Shown piece by piece: positions 34,601 to 46,544 of a stretch of 64,000 nt of DNA (the stretch's first letter is position 1; each line of letters opens with the position of its first letter). A program made the translations under genes and the position numbers. The notes under the pieces are model-generated. The model was not told the origin of the DNA. It did no database searches and was given only the letters and a program-made list of their open reading frames with translations. The DNA comes from Arion vulgaris (lineage: Eukaryota; Mollusca; Gastropoda; Stylommatophora; Arionidae), in assembly GCA_020796225.1 (NCBI GenBank), contig CM036759.1:65428590-65492589 (forward strand), read 5' to 3'.

Positions 34601-35056
34601 CCACTTACATCGATCTGAACCACTTGTCTGGTAACTAACCACTTAACAATCGATCTGAACCCAATTCTTGTCTGGTATAACCATAACATCGATCTGAACC
34701 AATTCTGTCTGGTAACTAAATCTAACATCGATCTGAACCCAATTTTGTCTGGTGACTAAACTACTTAACAATCGATCTGAACCCAATTCTTGTCTGGTAA
34801 CTAACCCACTTAACAGTCGATCTGAACCCAATTCTTGTCTGGTAACTAAACTACTTAACAATCGATCTGAACCCAATTCTTGTCTGGTAACTAAACTACT
34901 TAACAATCGATCTGAACCCAATTCTTGTCTGGTGACTAAACTACTTAACAGTCGATCTGAACCAAATTCTTGTCTGGTAACTAAACCCTTAACAATCGAT
35001 CTGAACCCAATTCTTGTCTGGTAACTAAACCACTTAACAGTCGATCTGAACCCAAG
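31628..35056. repeat. 45-bp satellite array, copy 1 (about 75 monomers)
   Basis: Monomer of 45 bp containing CTTAACAATCGATCTGAACC and CAATTCTTGTCTGGTAACTA. Variants are AATCG/AGTCG, GTAACT/GTGACT, and AACCCACTT (mostly left) versus AAACTACTT (mostly middle). Monomers are 15 codons, so uninterrupted frames of 526 codons (minus, 31649-33229) and 435 codons (plus, 31950-33257) overlap. Both are pure 15-residue repeats without a domain. The stretch 33.89-34.74 kb is full of single-base losses. Confidence 0.98.
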
Positions 35057-35620
35057 AGCAATTGTAAATTGTCTACATATGCTGCCTACAAATAAGCCAA
35101 CAATCGATTCTACGACACTTTTGATTACTAAGTAGCTGCCCTGGTCTCTACCTCTTACGACATGCCTGTAGGTCGCAGTATTACTATTCTTTGCTCCTCT
35201 TACGACATGCCTTGTAGGTCGCAGTATTACTATTCTTTGTCTCTCTTACGACATGCCTTGTAGGTCGCAGTATTACTATTCTTTGCTCTCTTGACATGCC
35301 TTGTAGGTCGAGTATTACTATTCTTTGCTCCTCTTACGAATGCCTTTGAGTGCAGATTGACTATTCTTTGCTCCTTACGACTGCCTTAGGTCCAGTATTA
35401 CTATTCTTTGCTCTCTTACGACTGCCTGTAGGTCGCAGATTACTATTCTTTGCTCCCTTAGACATGCCTTGTAGGTCGCAGTATTACTATTCTTTGCTCC
35501 TCTTACGACATGCCTTGTAGGTCGCAGTATTACTATTCTTTGCCCTCTTAGACATGCCTGTAGGTCGCAGTATTACTATTCTTTGCTCTCTTCTACCGGC
35601 ACACACGGGCGAGAGCTCTG
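35057..35620 (-). mobile_element. SINE-B remnant whose interior became a 46-bp array
   Basis: The satellite stops inside the SINE at AGAGCAATTGTA (SINE-B has AGAGCGATTGTACGTTGTGC). Then follow GCCTACAAATAAGCCAAC, TGATTACTAAGTAGCTGCCC and GGTCTCTACCTCTTACGACA. From 35156 the segment CTCTTACGACATGCCTTGTA through GTCGCAGTATTACTATTCTT is repeated about ten times with a 46-bp period. The remnant ends with the SINE terminus GGCACACACGGGCG. The left third of the SINE is missing. Confidence 0.85.
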
Positions 35621-35901
35621 CAACATCCATACCGTGCGCGCAGCTAGAAAACCCCACCTGACATCTCATCTCTGTTATGATTTTCCGCTCATTAAATGCT
35701 TTGAACGACCATGTTTGACATTGATAGCAAAATGTTGCTAAACACAGTTCTTATGCATGAGATTTGCTTTATAAGTTATTTTTTGGCTAACATTATGCTT
35801 AACCGGCATAGCAAACATTACTAGCCAGCGATGTGTGATAGCAATTTTAGAAGTGTTATAAAAATGTCTGTGTAACCAGTCATGCAATTCATAAAAGAAC
35901 A
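35621..35901. other. No recognisable gene
   Basis: AT-rich spacer between two SINE-B copies, also present at 43.83-44.10 kb in the duplicated unit. Confidence 0.5.
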
Positions 35902-36176
35902 ACGCCCGTGTGGTCCTGGGACCCGCAAGGGAAGCAAAGAATAGTAACACTGCGACCTACAAGGCATATCGTAAGAGCAGTGTGAGGTATAGGCCTAGGG
36001 CAGCTTCCCTAGTAAATAAAAAGAATCGCAGAAATCGGATGTGCTGGCCTACTTGTAGGCGCAAATCTGGCACAACGTACAATTGCTCTTAGGCTAGGAT
36101 CACATACAAATCACAAACAGTGATTAACAAGTGGTCGATATGGAGTGTTGGAAGAAGAAGAAGAAGAAAAAAAAGA
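35902..36176 (+). mobile_element. SINE-B, full length with GAA tail
   Basis: A model copy: CGCCCGTGTGGTCCTGGGAC, GCAAGGGAAGCAAAGAATAG, GCGACCTACAAGGCATATCG, CGCAGAAATCGGATGTGCTG, CTACTTGTAGGCGC, CTCTTAGGCTAGGATCAC, ending GGAAGAAGAAGAAGAAG. It shows that the GAA run is the 3' tail. Confidence 0.85.
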
Positions 36177-36177
36177 A

Positions 36178-36425
36178 CAATAAAAGAACAACAGATTAAA
36201 TGGTTTAGACGACCTGACAAGAATGACCTGATATCGCCTACCACAGAAAGCCACACAGAAAAAGTATAACGAGTACAAAGAAAGAGTAAGACCACGCAAA
36301 AGATGGAGCGACGGCATCAAGAACAGCTTTAAGAAAACAAACAGCAGCTTACAAAGTGCTTTAGAGCAATTACACACAAGATCACTACACTTCCCCACCC
36401 CTTCCTTCTATGTTTGTTTTCTAAA
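36178..36425 (+). pseudogene. LINE C-terminal fragment
   Basis: A plus-strand frame gives YKERVRPRKRWSDGIKNSF, then KKTNSSLQSALEQLHTRSLH, the closing segment of a non-LTR reverse-transcriptase ORF. Upstream, the same DNA gives KEQQIKWFRRPDKND (the WFGH-type position) in another frame. It follows the GAA tail of SINE-B directly. A noisy duplicate is at 44.35-44.58 kb. Confidence 0.75.
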
Positions 36426-36489
36426 CCCCCCTCCCCCAGGGATTTGGGTTTATTTCTGCCCTTTTTCCTACACTGAATAACCTGGCTTT

Positions 36490-36690
36490 CTTGACGACAC
36501 AGAAGTCTCCAACAACTCTAGTCATGTAGTGCTAGACTTGATGTTGTGAAAACTTCTTGACGACACAGAAGTCTCCAACAACTCTAGTCATGTAGTGCTA
36601 GACTTGATGTTGTGAAAACTTCTTGACCACACAGAAGTCTCCAACAACTCTAGTCATGTAGTGCTAGACTGATGTTGTAAAAACTCCTCA
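36490..36690. repeat. About 66-bp tandem repeat (3 copies)
   Basis: Three units containing CTTGACGACACAGAAGTCTC, AACTCTAGTCATGTAGTGCT and GACTTGATGTTGTG. Duplicated, with indels, at 44.63-44.82 kb. Confidence 0.95.
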
Positions 36691-36744
36691 GGTAGAGGAC
36701 AGGAACTGTATGCAGTATTCCCTTATTTCTAGCGCTGTAGAACA

Positions 36745-36830
36745 TCATTCAAACTACACTGGTCAACCACACTGGTCAACCACACTGGTCAACCACCCCG
36801 GTCAACCATACTGGTCAATCACGATGTTGG
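36745..36830. repeat. 13-bp minisatellite
   Basis: About six units of CACTGGTCAACCA. Duplicated at 44.87-44.95 kb. The following 350 bp to the duplication junction are AT-rich and hold no feature. Confidence 0.9.
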
Positions 36831-37182
36831 CATGGGGTTATAGTCAGAAGCTGCTTCACGATTACTCTAGAACACAGATTATCAAACTTTTGCCAGTACC
36901 CACTTTGCACGACATAAACTATGTAACTGACCCCCAGTTATATAACATGCTCTATTTTCACTGACATGAAAATTTATATATATATTTCTTCATACATGGT
37001 CAATTTTCAAATGTTTAAAAATACATGAAATAGAAAATTACTAAAAAATGGATCGTGTAAGATGGGCATAAGATGAATTAAAATGCAGAATTCAAATTTT
37101 CAATGATTATTCAATCAAAAATCACAAAAAACCCCACCCAAATGCTATGAACCCACTTCCCCTCCCTAAATGGAAAGCTTCA

Positions 37183-39393
37183 ATCCAAGCACTTCAAAAA
37201 CCTTTCCATTGGCCCAGATGGTAACACATAGCGCACTATTAGTGAGTTGGTACACATGCGAAATGTCTGGAGTAGAGCCCAGTGATACGGAATAGTACTT
37301 GCATTTCTTAATTTCGCAAATAATATGATCCAGTAAGCTTGATGCAATTAGATGGATAAATTCTCACATGTTTTTTTTGAAAAATATGATGTATGCCCCT
37401 TTTCCTTTATTTGCATAAGTATTTATATGCTGAGCCAGAAAAATGTCAAATTTGGCTTTTAATTCCAACAAACCTAAATAATTTCCATTATTAGTGAACC
37501 AATAGTTTCATCACTACCCCGAAATGCAAGACCTCGTTCTGCTAAAATTGATTACTAAGGTATTCGCTCAAAAGTGTCCGCCAATATGTTTGTTCGGTCT
37601 CAATTTGGTTTTAAGTTGAGAATCGACACGAGCATCTTTCTTGAAACTAACAGAGAAATTATCGCTTGTCTATGGGAGGTGCTTTCTTCATGTCTTTTCA
37701 ACAAATTATTTGCGTTTTTCCAATCGTCAAATCCTTCTTTCGTAAACCGTGACGAACAGTCTGAATCAGTAACTTTGCAAACAAAACAGAAAAGTTGCCC
37801 TTTTATTTTCTGAATAAACAACCAATCTCCCCATGAGTTTTGTTTGTTGGTTTATGTGTATTTTAAAAAACGATTTTCGACAAATTCGTGGATTTTTTTT
37901 ATCTTTGTTTTTTTTTGGAAGACAAGAAATCACTGTTCATATGTTGCACTTCGCTGCTTCCTTCGCAATCCAATAATCTCGATTGAAGTTGATTGGCCAT
38001 TCACCAATATCGTTGGAGTACATTTTATTTTCGTTGTGCTTTTGGTTTTAGAAGATGTTTACTTTGGGAAGCATGTGCTGTCTTTCTGCCTCTTTTTGGC
38101 TTGAAAATGATATGGCTAAATTGGAAGGACTTGCTGTACATTCGACTTCAGTTTGTCTTGTGGAAAATGTGGCTAAACCCGTGAAGAGTTGCTGATCTTA
38201 ATATTGGTAATGATGATTGTTCTATATCACTATCTTCATCTACTATACTGTGAGACGCGACTTCTATATTTTCTGCTTCGATTTCTTGGGATTCAGCATA
38301 TTACACTGACATTAAAAATTCAGAAGCTTGCGTGTTTTGATACAGAACTTGGTTATATTTTCCTTTTCATCTTGTGCTTACGCTTTGCACTTCCAGAAGC
38401 GTAATGTCGACCCGTATCTCTGGCTCTGCTGCTCATGATGTCTATCTCAATCTGGGAAGAGAAAATGAATTTACAAATAAAATGTAATTCTTCTACTTTC
38501 TACTAATATAACATATAAATGTGAAAGTTTGGACAGCGTTTTATGATATAATAATTTACTCATGATGATATATTATATACAGGGTGCTTCGTAATTTAAC
38601 CACTTAGCATGACTATAACTCTGATTTAAAACATTTGGATTCATTGAAAACGAAAAATGATAGAAACTATTTAAAAAATTAATTTTCACTGAAACATAAA
38701 ATTAGCTATGAAAATAAAATAATAATAAAATAACAAGATGGGAGAATTTAAATACTTTCCCAAGTTAGCGAACAAATAAAAATTACTCTCTGTGTCCGTT
38801 TGTGTGCTTCTCTGTAAAATTATGCAGCTCTGTGTTGCGGCTTCTTGTTGCGGCTCCTTAAAGGGTGTGTCCAAGTTTTCTGTTTAATCATGGCCTCCTC
38901 GCATTTTTTTTCTGGGACATCTAGTCAGTCAAAACAGTTTCTAAAAAAAACGGAATGACATTAATTTATTTAGGAGTCCCCAGATCTGCTCATGTCTTAG
39001 AACAATTTTCATCGCCCACTTGCATTTATTTTAAACTAATTTTCCCGCACAAAAACTACTGAACGAACAGAGACTTGAACTGTTATGAGTCAAATTGAAT
39101 TGTTCTTTTGTTCAAGCCAAGTTTCGTTTATTGAAGCTGCATACAAGACACTTCTATACAAAAAGTAAAAACTGTTACGTTGTTAATGAGCTCAGTGTGA
39201 CCCCCCAATTAAGTCCGAAATTGAGTAAACATGATTTGGCCCTAACCTCAATAAAAAAATAAAGGGGAAATTTTTACCCACCTCCCAAACTTGGTTCCTT
39301 GTTTGGACTAGTGAAAACCCAGCTCCAGGGGCCCGGGCCCCCAAGCGCGGGCCGTAGCTTTTGCTACTTCGCTACTATGCTAATCCGGCTCTG
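37183..39393 (-). pseudogene. hAT element, right part only, in duplicated unit 2
   Basis: Repeats 29.215-31.471 kb: the DUF4371 start, the zinc finger (GQLFCFVCKVTDSDC, GFDDWKNANNLLKRHE) and the right inverted repeat (CTAATCCGGCTCTG at 39380-39393). It then has the same ACCACTAC target duplication at 39394. There is no left end and no C-terminal block, so it came by duplication, not by a second transposition. Confidence 0.9.
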
Positions 39394-39429
39394 ACCACTA
39401 CTACTACTCCTACTACTACTACTACTACT

Positions 39430-39535
39430 ATTCATTTCTCTAAAGCTGTTCTTATTGTTGTCACACCATCTTTGCTGCTTCTTGTTATATACATTATATT
39501 TTTTTTTAATGAAGGTTTAGAAAAGATACCATGAA
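39430..39535 (-). pseudogene. LINE C-terminal fragment, unit 2 copy
   Basis: Indel-damaged duplicate of 31.50-31.62 kb, between the CTA run and the satellite. Confidence 0.7.
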
Positions 39536-39537
39536 AT

Positions 39538-42500
39538 TCTTGTCTGGTAAATAACCCACTTAACAAATCGATCTGAACCCAATTCTGTCTGGTAACTAAC
39601 CCACTTAACAGTCGATCTGAACCCAATTCTTGTCTGGTAACTAACCACTTAACAGTCATCTGGGAAACCCCCTCTTGTCTGGTAACAACCCACTTAACAG
39701 TCGATCTGAACCCAATCTTGTCTGGTAACTAACCCACTTAACAATCGATCTGAACCCAATTCTTGTCTGGAACTAACCACTTAACAGTCGATCTGAACCC
39801 AATTCTTGTCTGGTAACTAACCCACTTAACAATCGATCTGAACCCAATTCTTGTCTGGTAACTAACCCACTTAACAATCGATCTGAACCCAATTCTTGTC
39901 TGGGGACTAACCACTTAACAATCGATCTGAACCCAATTCTTGTCTGGTGACTAAACCACTTAACAGTCGATCTGAACCAATTCTTTTCTGGAACTAACCT
40001 TTAAAGTCAAACTGAACCCAATTCTTGTCTGGTAATTAAACTACTTAACAAATGATCTGGGAACCCAATTCTTGTCTGGTAACTAACCCACTTAACAGTC
40101 GATCTGAACCCAATTCTTGTCTGGTTTACAACCCACTTAACAGTCGATCTGAACCCAATTTTGTCTGTAACTAAACTACTTAACAATCGATCTGAACCCA
40201 ATTCTTGTCTGGTAACTAAACTTACTTTAAAAATCGATCTGAACCCAATTCTGTCTGGTAACTAAACTACTTAACAATCGATCTGAACCCAATTCTTTTC
40301 GGTGACTAAACTACTTTAAAAATCGATCTAACCCAATTCTTGTTTGTAACTAAAACTGAACACGATCTGAACCCAATTCTTGTCTGGTAACTAAACTACT
40401 TAACAATCGATCTGAACCCAATTCTTTTCTGGTAACTAAACTACTTAACAGTCGATCTGAACCCAATTTTGTCTGGTAATAAACTTTAACAGTCGATCTG
40501 AACCCAATTCTTGTCTGGTAACTAAACTACTTAACAATCGATCTGAACCCAATTCTTGTCTGGTGACTAAACTACTTAACAATCGATCTGAACCAATTCT
40601 TGTCTGGTGACTAAACACTTAACAATCGATCTGAACCCAATTCCTTGTTGGGGACTAAACTACTTAACAATCGATCTGAACCCAATTCTTGTCTGGTAAC
40701 TAAACTACTTAACAATCGATCTGAACCCAATTCTTGTCTGGTAACTAAACTACTTAACAATCGATCTGAACCCAATTCTTGTCTGGTGACTAAACTACTT
40801 AACAGTCGATCTGAACCCAATTCTTGTCTGGTGACTAACCCACTTAACAATCGATCTGAACCCAATTCTTGTCTGGTGACTAAACTACTTAACAGTCGAT
40901 CTGAACCCAATTCTTGTCTGGTAACTAAACTACTTAACAGTCGATCTGAACCCAATTCTTGTCTGGTAACTAAACTACTTAACAGTCGATCTGAACCCAA
41001 CTTGTCCCGGTAACTAAACTCTTAACAATCGATCTGAACCCAATTCTTGTCTGGTGACTAAACTACTTAACAATCGATCTGAACCCAATTCTTGTCCCGG
41101 TGACTAAACTACTTAACAATCGATCTGAACCCAATTCTTGTCTGGTGACTAAACTACTTAACAATCGATCTGAACCCAATTCTTGTCTGGTAACTAAACT
41201 ACTTAACAATCGATCTGAACCCAATTCTTGTCTGGTAACTAAACTACTTAACAATCGATCTGAACCCAATTCTTGTCTGGTGACTAAACTACTTAACAGT
41301 CGATCTGAACCCAATTCTTGTCTGGTTACTAAACTACTTAACAATCGATCTGAACCCAATTCTTGTCTGGTGACTAAACTACTTAACAATCGATCTGAAC
41401 CCAATTCTTGTCTGGTAACTAAACTACTTAACAATCGATCTGAACCCAATTCTTGTCTGGTGACTAAACTACTTAACAATCGATCTGAACCCAATTCTTG
41501 TCTGGTAACTAAACTACTTAACAATCGATCTGAACCCAATTCTTGTCTGGTGACTAAACACTAACAATCGATCTGAACCCAATTCTTGTCTGGTAACTAA
41601 CCCACTTAACAATCGATCTGAACCCAATTTTTGTCTGACTAAACCACTTAACAATCGATCTGAACCCAATTCTTTCGGATAAACACTTTAACAATCGATC
41701 TGAACCAATTCTTGTCTGTAACTAAACTATTAACAATCGATCTGAACCAATTCTTGTCTGGTAACTAAATCTTAACAATCGATCTGAACCCACTTGTTGG
41801 TAACTAAATCTTAACAATCGATCTGAACCCAATTCTTGTCTGGTAACTAAACTACTTAACAATCGATCTGAACCCAATTCTTTTCTGGTAACTAAACCAC
41901 TTAACACGATTGAAACCAATTTTGTCTGGGGATTAAACATTAACAGTCGATCTGAACCCAATTCTTGTCCGGTAACAACCACTTAACAGTCGATCTGAAC
42001 CAATTCTTGTCTTTAAATCCCCTAAATCGATTGAACCCAATTCTTGTCTGTACTTAACCCCTTAACAGTCGATCTGAACCCAATTCTTTTCTGGTAACTA
42101 ACCCACTTAACAATCGATCTGAACCCAAATTCCTGTCTGGTGACCAAACCATTTAAAATCGATCTGAACCAATTTTGTTGACTAAACTCTTAACAATCGA
42201 TCTGAACCCAATTCTTGTTTTGGTAACTAAACTACTTAACAATCGATCTGAACCCAATTCTTTTGAATAAACTAAAATTAACAGTCGATCTGAACCCCAA
42301 AATTTTTTCTGGTGACTAAACTACTTAACATCGATCTGAACCCAATTCTTGTCTGGGGACTAAACCACTTAACAGTGATCTGAACCCAATTTTGTCTGGG
42401 GAGTAACCCACTTAACAGTCGATCTGGGAAACCCCAAATTTTTGTCTGGTGAGTAACCCACTTAACAATCGATCTGAACCCAATTCTTTTCTGGTGAGTA

Positions 42501-43258
42501 ACCCCCTTAACAATCGATCTGAACCCAATTCTGTCTGGGAATAAACCACTAACAGTCGATCTGAACCCAATTTTGTCTGGTGAGTAACCCACTTAACAGT
42601 CGATCTGAACCAATTCTTGTCTGTTAACTAAACCACTTAACAGTCGATCTGAACCCAATTCTTGTCTGTAACTAAACATTAACAATCGATCTGAACCCAA
42701 TTCTTGTCTGGTAACTAAACTGTAACAATCGATCTGAACCCAATTCTTGTCTGGTAACTAAACTACTTAACAGTCGATCTGAACCCAATTCTTGTCTGGT
42801 GACTAACCCACTTAACAGTCGATCTGAACCCAATTCTTGTCTGGTAACTAAACTACTTAACAATCGATCTGAACCCAATTCTTGTCTTAACTAACCACTT
42901 AACAGTCGATCTGAACCCAATTCTTGTCTGGTAACTAAACCATTTTAAAAATCGATCTGAACCCAATTCTTGTCTGGTGACTAAACTACTTAACAATCGA
43001 TCTGAACCCAATTCTTGTCTGGTAACTAACCACCCTTTAAAATCGATCTGAACCCAATTCTTGTCTGTAACTAAACTACTTAACAATCGATCTGAACCAA
43101 TTCTTGTCTGTAACTAAACTATTAACAATCGATCTGAACCCAGTTGACAACATTAACAGTCGATCTGAACCATCTTGTCTGGGAACTAAATCTTAACAAT
43201 CGATCTGAACCCAATTCTTGTCTGGTAACTAAACCACTTAACAGTCGATCTGAACCCA
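39538..43258. repeat. 45-bp satellite array, copy 2 (about 80 monomers)
   Basis: Same monomer as 31.63-35.06 kb. Two clean blocks (40.64-41.00 and 41.06-41.56 kb) stay in frame on both strands; elsewhere monomers are broken by indels. Clean blocks follow the monomer-variant order of unit 1. Confidence 0.97.
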
Positions 43259-43825
43259 AGAGCAATTGAAATTGTGCCGTTATGCGCCTACAAATAAGCC
43301 AACAAATCCGAATTCTACGACACTTTTATTTACTGAGTAGCTGCCTAGGTCTCTACCTCTTACGACAGCCTGGTAGGTCGCAGTATTACTATTCTTTGTC
43401 CTCTTACGACATGCCTTGTAGGTCGCAGTATTACTATTCTTTGCTCCTCTTAGACATGCCCCTTTTAGGTCGCAGTATTACTATTCTTTGCTCCTCTTCG
43501 ACATGCCCTTGTAGGTCGCGGGATTACTATTCTTTGCTCCTCTACGACATGCCTTAGGCCCGTATTACTATTCTTTGCTCCTCTTACGACATGCCTTGTA
43601 GGTCGCAGTATTACTATTCTTTGCTCCTCTTACGACATGCCTTGTAGGTCACAGTGTTACTATTCTTTGCTCCTCTTACGACCCTGCCTTGTAGGTGCAG
43701 ATATTTTTCTTTGCTCCTCTTAGACATGCCTTGAGGTCCGTATTACTATTCTTTGCCCTCTTGACATGCCTCGTAGGTCGCAGTATTACTATTCTTTGCT
43801 CTCTTCTGGCCCGGAACAACGGGCG
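43259..43825 (-). mobile_element. SINE-B remnant with 46-bp array, unit 2 copy
   Basis: Duplicate of 35.06-35.62 kb. The satellite again ends at AGAGCAATTG, followed by GCGCCTACAAATAAGCC and about ten 46-bp units, then GGAACAACGGGCG. Confidence 0.85.
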
Positions 43826-44098
43826 AAGCCTGCAACATCCATACGTGCGCGTAGCCAGAAACCCACCTGACATCTCATCTCTGTTATGATTTTCCGCTCA
43901 AAATGCTTTGAACGACCATGTTTACTTGATAGCAAAATGTTGTGAAAAACAGTTCTTATGCATGAGATTTGCTTTATAATTATTTTTGGCAATATTATGC
44001 TTAACCGGCATAGAACATTACTAGCCAGCGATGTGTGATAGCAATTTTAGAAGTGTTATAAAAATGTCTGTGTAACCAGTCATGCAATTCATAAAAGA

Positions 44099-44349
44099 AC
44101 AACGCCCGTGTGGTCCTGGGACCCGCAAGGGAAGCAAAGAATAGTAACACTGCGACCTACAAGGCATATCGAAGAGCAGTGTGAGATGGTAGGCCAGCCA
44201 GTAATAAAAAGAATCGCAGAAATCGGATGTTAGGGCCCCACTTGTAGGCGCAAATCTGCACAACGTACAATTGTCTTAGGCTAGATCACTACAAACACAA
44301 ACAGTGATTAACAAGGGTCGATATGGAGTGTTGGAAGAAGAAGAAGAAA
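44099..44349 (+). mobile_element. SINE-B, unit 2 copy
   Basis: Duplicate of 35.90-36.18 kb, keeping CGCCCGTGTGGTCCTGGGAC at the start and GAAGAAGAAGAA at the end, with several deletions between. Confidence 0.8.
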
Positions 44350-44580
44350 AAAAGAACAATAAAGAACAACAGATTAAATGGTTTAGACGACCTGACAAAA
44401 AAAGACCTGAACGCCTACCGCAAAGCCACAGAAATATAACGAAATACAAGAAAGAGTAAGACCAGCAAAGATGGAGCGACGGATCAAAAAACTGGAAAAA
44501 CAGTAGTCAAGTGTTGAGTACACACAAGATCACTACACTTCTCCATTTCTTCTATGTTTGTTTTCTAAACCCCCGGGATT
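44350..44580 (+). pseudogene. LINE C-terminal fragment, unit 2 copy
   Basis: Damaged duplicate of 36.18-36.43 kb; AGATTAAATGGTTTAGACGA and AGATGGAGCGACGG are still readable. Confidence 0.65.
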
Positions 44581-44629
44581 ATGGGTTTATTTCGCCCTTT
44601 TTCTACACTGAATAACCTGGCTTTCTTGA

Positions 44630-44945
44630 CGACACAGAAATCTCCAACAACTCTAGTCATGTAGTGCTAGACTTGATGTTTTGAAAATCTTGACGACACA
44701 GAAGTCTCCAACAACTCTAGTCATGTAGTGCTGATTTATGTTGAAACTTGACCACCAGAAATCTCCAACACTCAGTCATGTAGTGCTGACTGATGTTGTG
44801 AAACCTACCAGGTAGAGTTTTTGGACCACTGTATGCAGTATTCCCTTATTTCTGCGCTGTAGAAACATCTTCATTAACCACACTGGTCAACCACACTGGT
44901 CAACCACACTGGTCAACCACCTGGTCAACCAAATGGTCAATCACG
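44630..44945. repeat. 66-bp and 13-bp arrays, unit 2 copies
   Basis: Three degraded 66-bp units (44.63-44.82 kb) and about five CACTGGTCAACCA units (44.87-44.95 kb), matching 36.49-36.83 kb. Confidence 0.85.
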
Positions 44946-45307
44946 ATGTTGGTGCATGGGGTTAGTCAAGAGCTGCTTTCCGGATTCTCTGAACACAGAT
45001 TATCAAACTTTTTAGGGCCCCCTACCCACTTTGCACAAAAAACTATGTTTCCTTGTTTATATATACATGCTCTATTTTCACTTTGACATAGAAAATTTAT
45101 ATATATTTCTGTTATACATGGTCAATTTTCAAATGATTAAATACATGAAATAGAAAATTACTGAAAAATGGATCGTGTAAGATGGGCATAAGATGAATTA
45201 AAATGCAGAATTCAAATTTTAATGATTATTCAATCGCAAAATCACGAAAAAAACCCACCCCAAATGCTTATGAACCCACTATCGCCCCTCCCTCATGGAA
45301 AGCTTCA

Positions 45308-45600
45308 GCGCCCACTGATGGCCGATACCGCCCACTTTGGGAGCCCATGCTCTACAACAACCACCCGTTGACAACTCCATGTGACCTTTGTGACCTTTGT
45401 GTGATTATCGCCAGATAAGGTACTGAGCCAGAAGAAGTTATAAAATTCAGTTTTTACTTGAAATAGAACGTAAAGTGTGTTATTAATTCTCTGTCCCTCC
45501 CTCTCTATATCTTCTATGTCTCTCCATCTCTCCCCTCTCTCTCTCTTTCTTTCTCTCTCTCTTGCCTTTTTAAAACCCTGGTTGATGCATAGCCGACAGC
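45308..45600. other. Sequence beyond the duplication, with a CT-rich run
   Basis: Unique sequence starts after the duplication. A polypyrimidine tract (CTCTCTCTCTTTCTTTCTCT) lies at 45.53-45.56 kb. The frame 45203-45418 straddles the junction and has no motif. Confidence 0.5.
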
Positions 45601-46225
45601 CAACTCATGCGAGTTCTTTCTTGGTTAGATTTTACAGCTAAAGTTCCTATAAGTGGTTCGAGTCCCGTGTTTGTCTATTTGTTTTTCGGAAGCTCTTAAT
45701 ACATGTACCATGTTTATTTGTTGATCATATTCGTTACTTCCGTTGCTTCCTCTGGGGTTCTTGATAAAAAAACTCCGTGTGCTCATCTTATAATAAATTT
45801 GAAGCTACTTTGAATGATGTATGCATGTTTGTTATATGTTATACATGTGTGTATGTATGATATTATCTCGTCTCAAATATATACAAGCACAATAAGCTTA
45901 TAGCATGTGTTTGTGCAGACATTGTTGGAATGAACCCTACCTGATTGTTCTGTGTCTAGTTAAATAACGAGCGTTTGAGAAAGACACTCCCCGTGAGTCA
46001 TTTTTTTAGAATGGCTCATTGGTTGTGTTCGTAAAAATGCTCCTATTGCTAGGCTAGGCGATTGGTGTCGTAAGGTCTAGGGTAAGTGGTTCGAGTCCCG
46101 TGTTTGTCTATTTGTTTTTTCGAAGCTCTTAATACCTGTACCCTGTTTATTTGTTGATCATATTCGTTACTTCCGTTGCTTCCTCTGGGGTTCTTGATAA
46201 AAAACTCCGTGTGTTTATCAAATGG
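45600..46225 (+). mobile_element. SINE-D, two tandem partial copies
   Basis: Two near-identical segments (about 45.65-45.79 and 46.08-46.22 kb) start with a perfect B box, AGTGGTTCGAGTCCCGTGTT. They continue with TTGTCTATTTGTTTTTCG, ATGTTTATTTGTTGATCATA and TTGCTTCCTCTGGGGTTC, ending AAAACTCCGTGTG. Before the second is GCTAGGCTAGGCGATTGGTG, a weak A box. About 290 bp of unique sequence lies between them. The 46.23-46.54 kb stretch after them shows nothing I can name. Confidence 0.6.
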
Positions 46226-46544
46226 GGTTAACAGGTCCCACAGTCAAACACTTCCTAAGTCTCCTCTTGCTAACTGCCATGGTGAGGTCGCAGTGCAGCT
46301 ACTTTACTTCCATTACTACCGCAAGCCTTGTAGGTCGCTGAGTGCTCACTACTCTTGCAAGCCTTAGTGAGGCTCTCTGGATACAACGCACGTACGCATG
46401 CTTCACCAACCCCGAGATTTGTATGAAAAGGGAAACAACTACGACATTACTAGCCACCAACATCTACTTATCTATGTTGTCTCCCTTTCTCTCTTAATAA
46501 TTTGCTTAACATGACTATCATTATCGCACTATCTATCACACTGT

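Larger units (their letters stand above)
29215..37182. repeat. 8-kb direct tandem duplication, unit 1
   Basis: Runs from inside the hAT transposase (ATCCAAGCACTTC) to TGGAAAGCTTCA. The next base starts the second unit with ATCCAAGCACTTC again. It contains the right two-thirds of the hAT, the LINE tail, the 45-bp array, the SINEs and the small arrays. Confidence 0.92.
37183..45307. repeat. 8-kb direct tandem duplication, unit 2 (noisy)
   Basis: Follows unit 1 in the same order and ends at the matching TGGAAAGCTTCA. It carries many more single-base gains and losses than unit 1, often in homopolymers (for example GGGAAACCCC where unit 1 has GAACCC). This may be a real duplication with poor consensus or an assembly artefact. 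Confidence 0.92.

Noticed and set aside
37183..39393. Second independent hAT insertion
   Set aside because: It lacks the left end and carries the same flanking sequence and target duplication as the first; it belongs to the 8-kb duplication.
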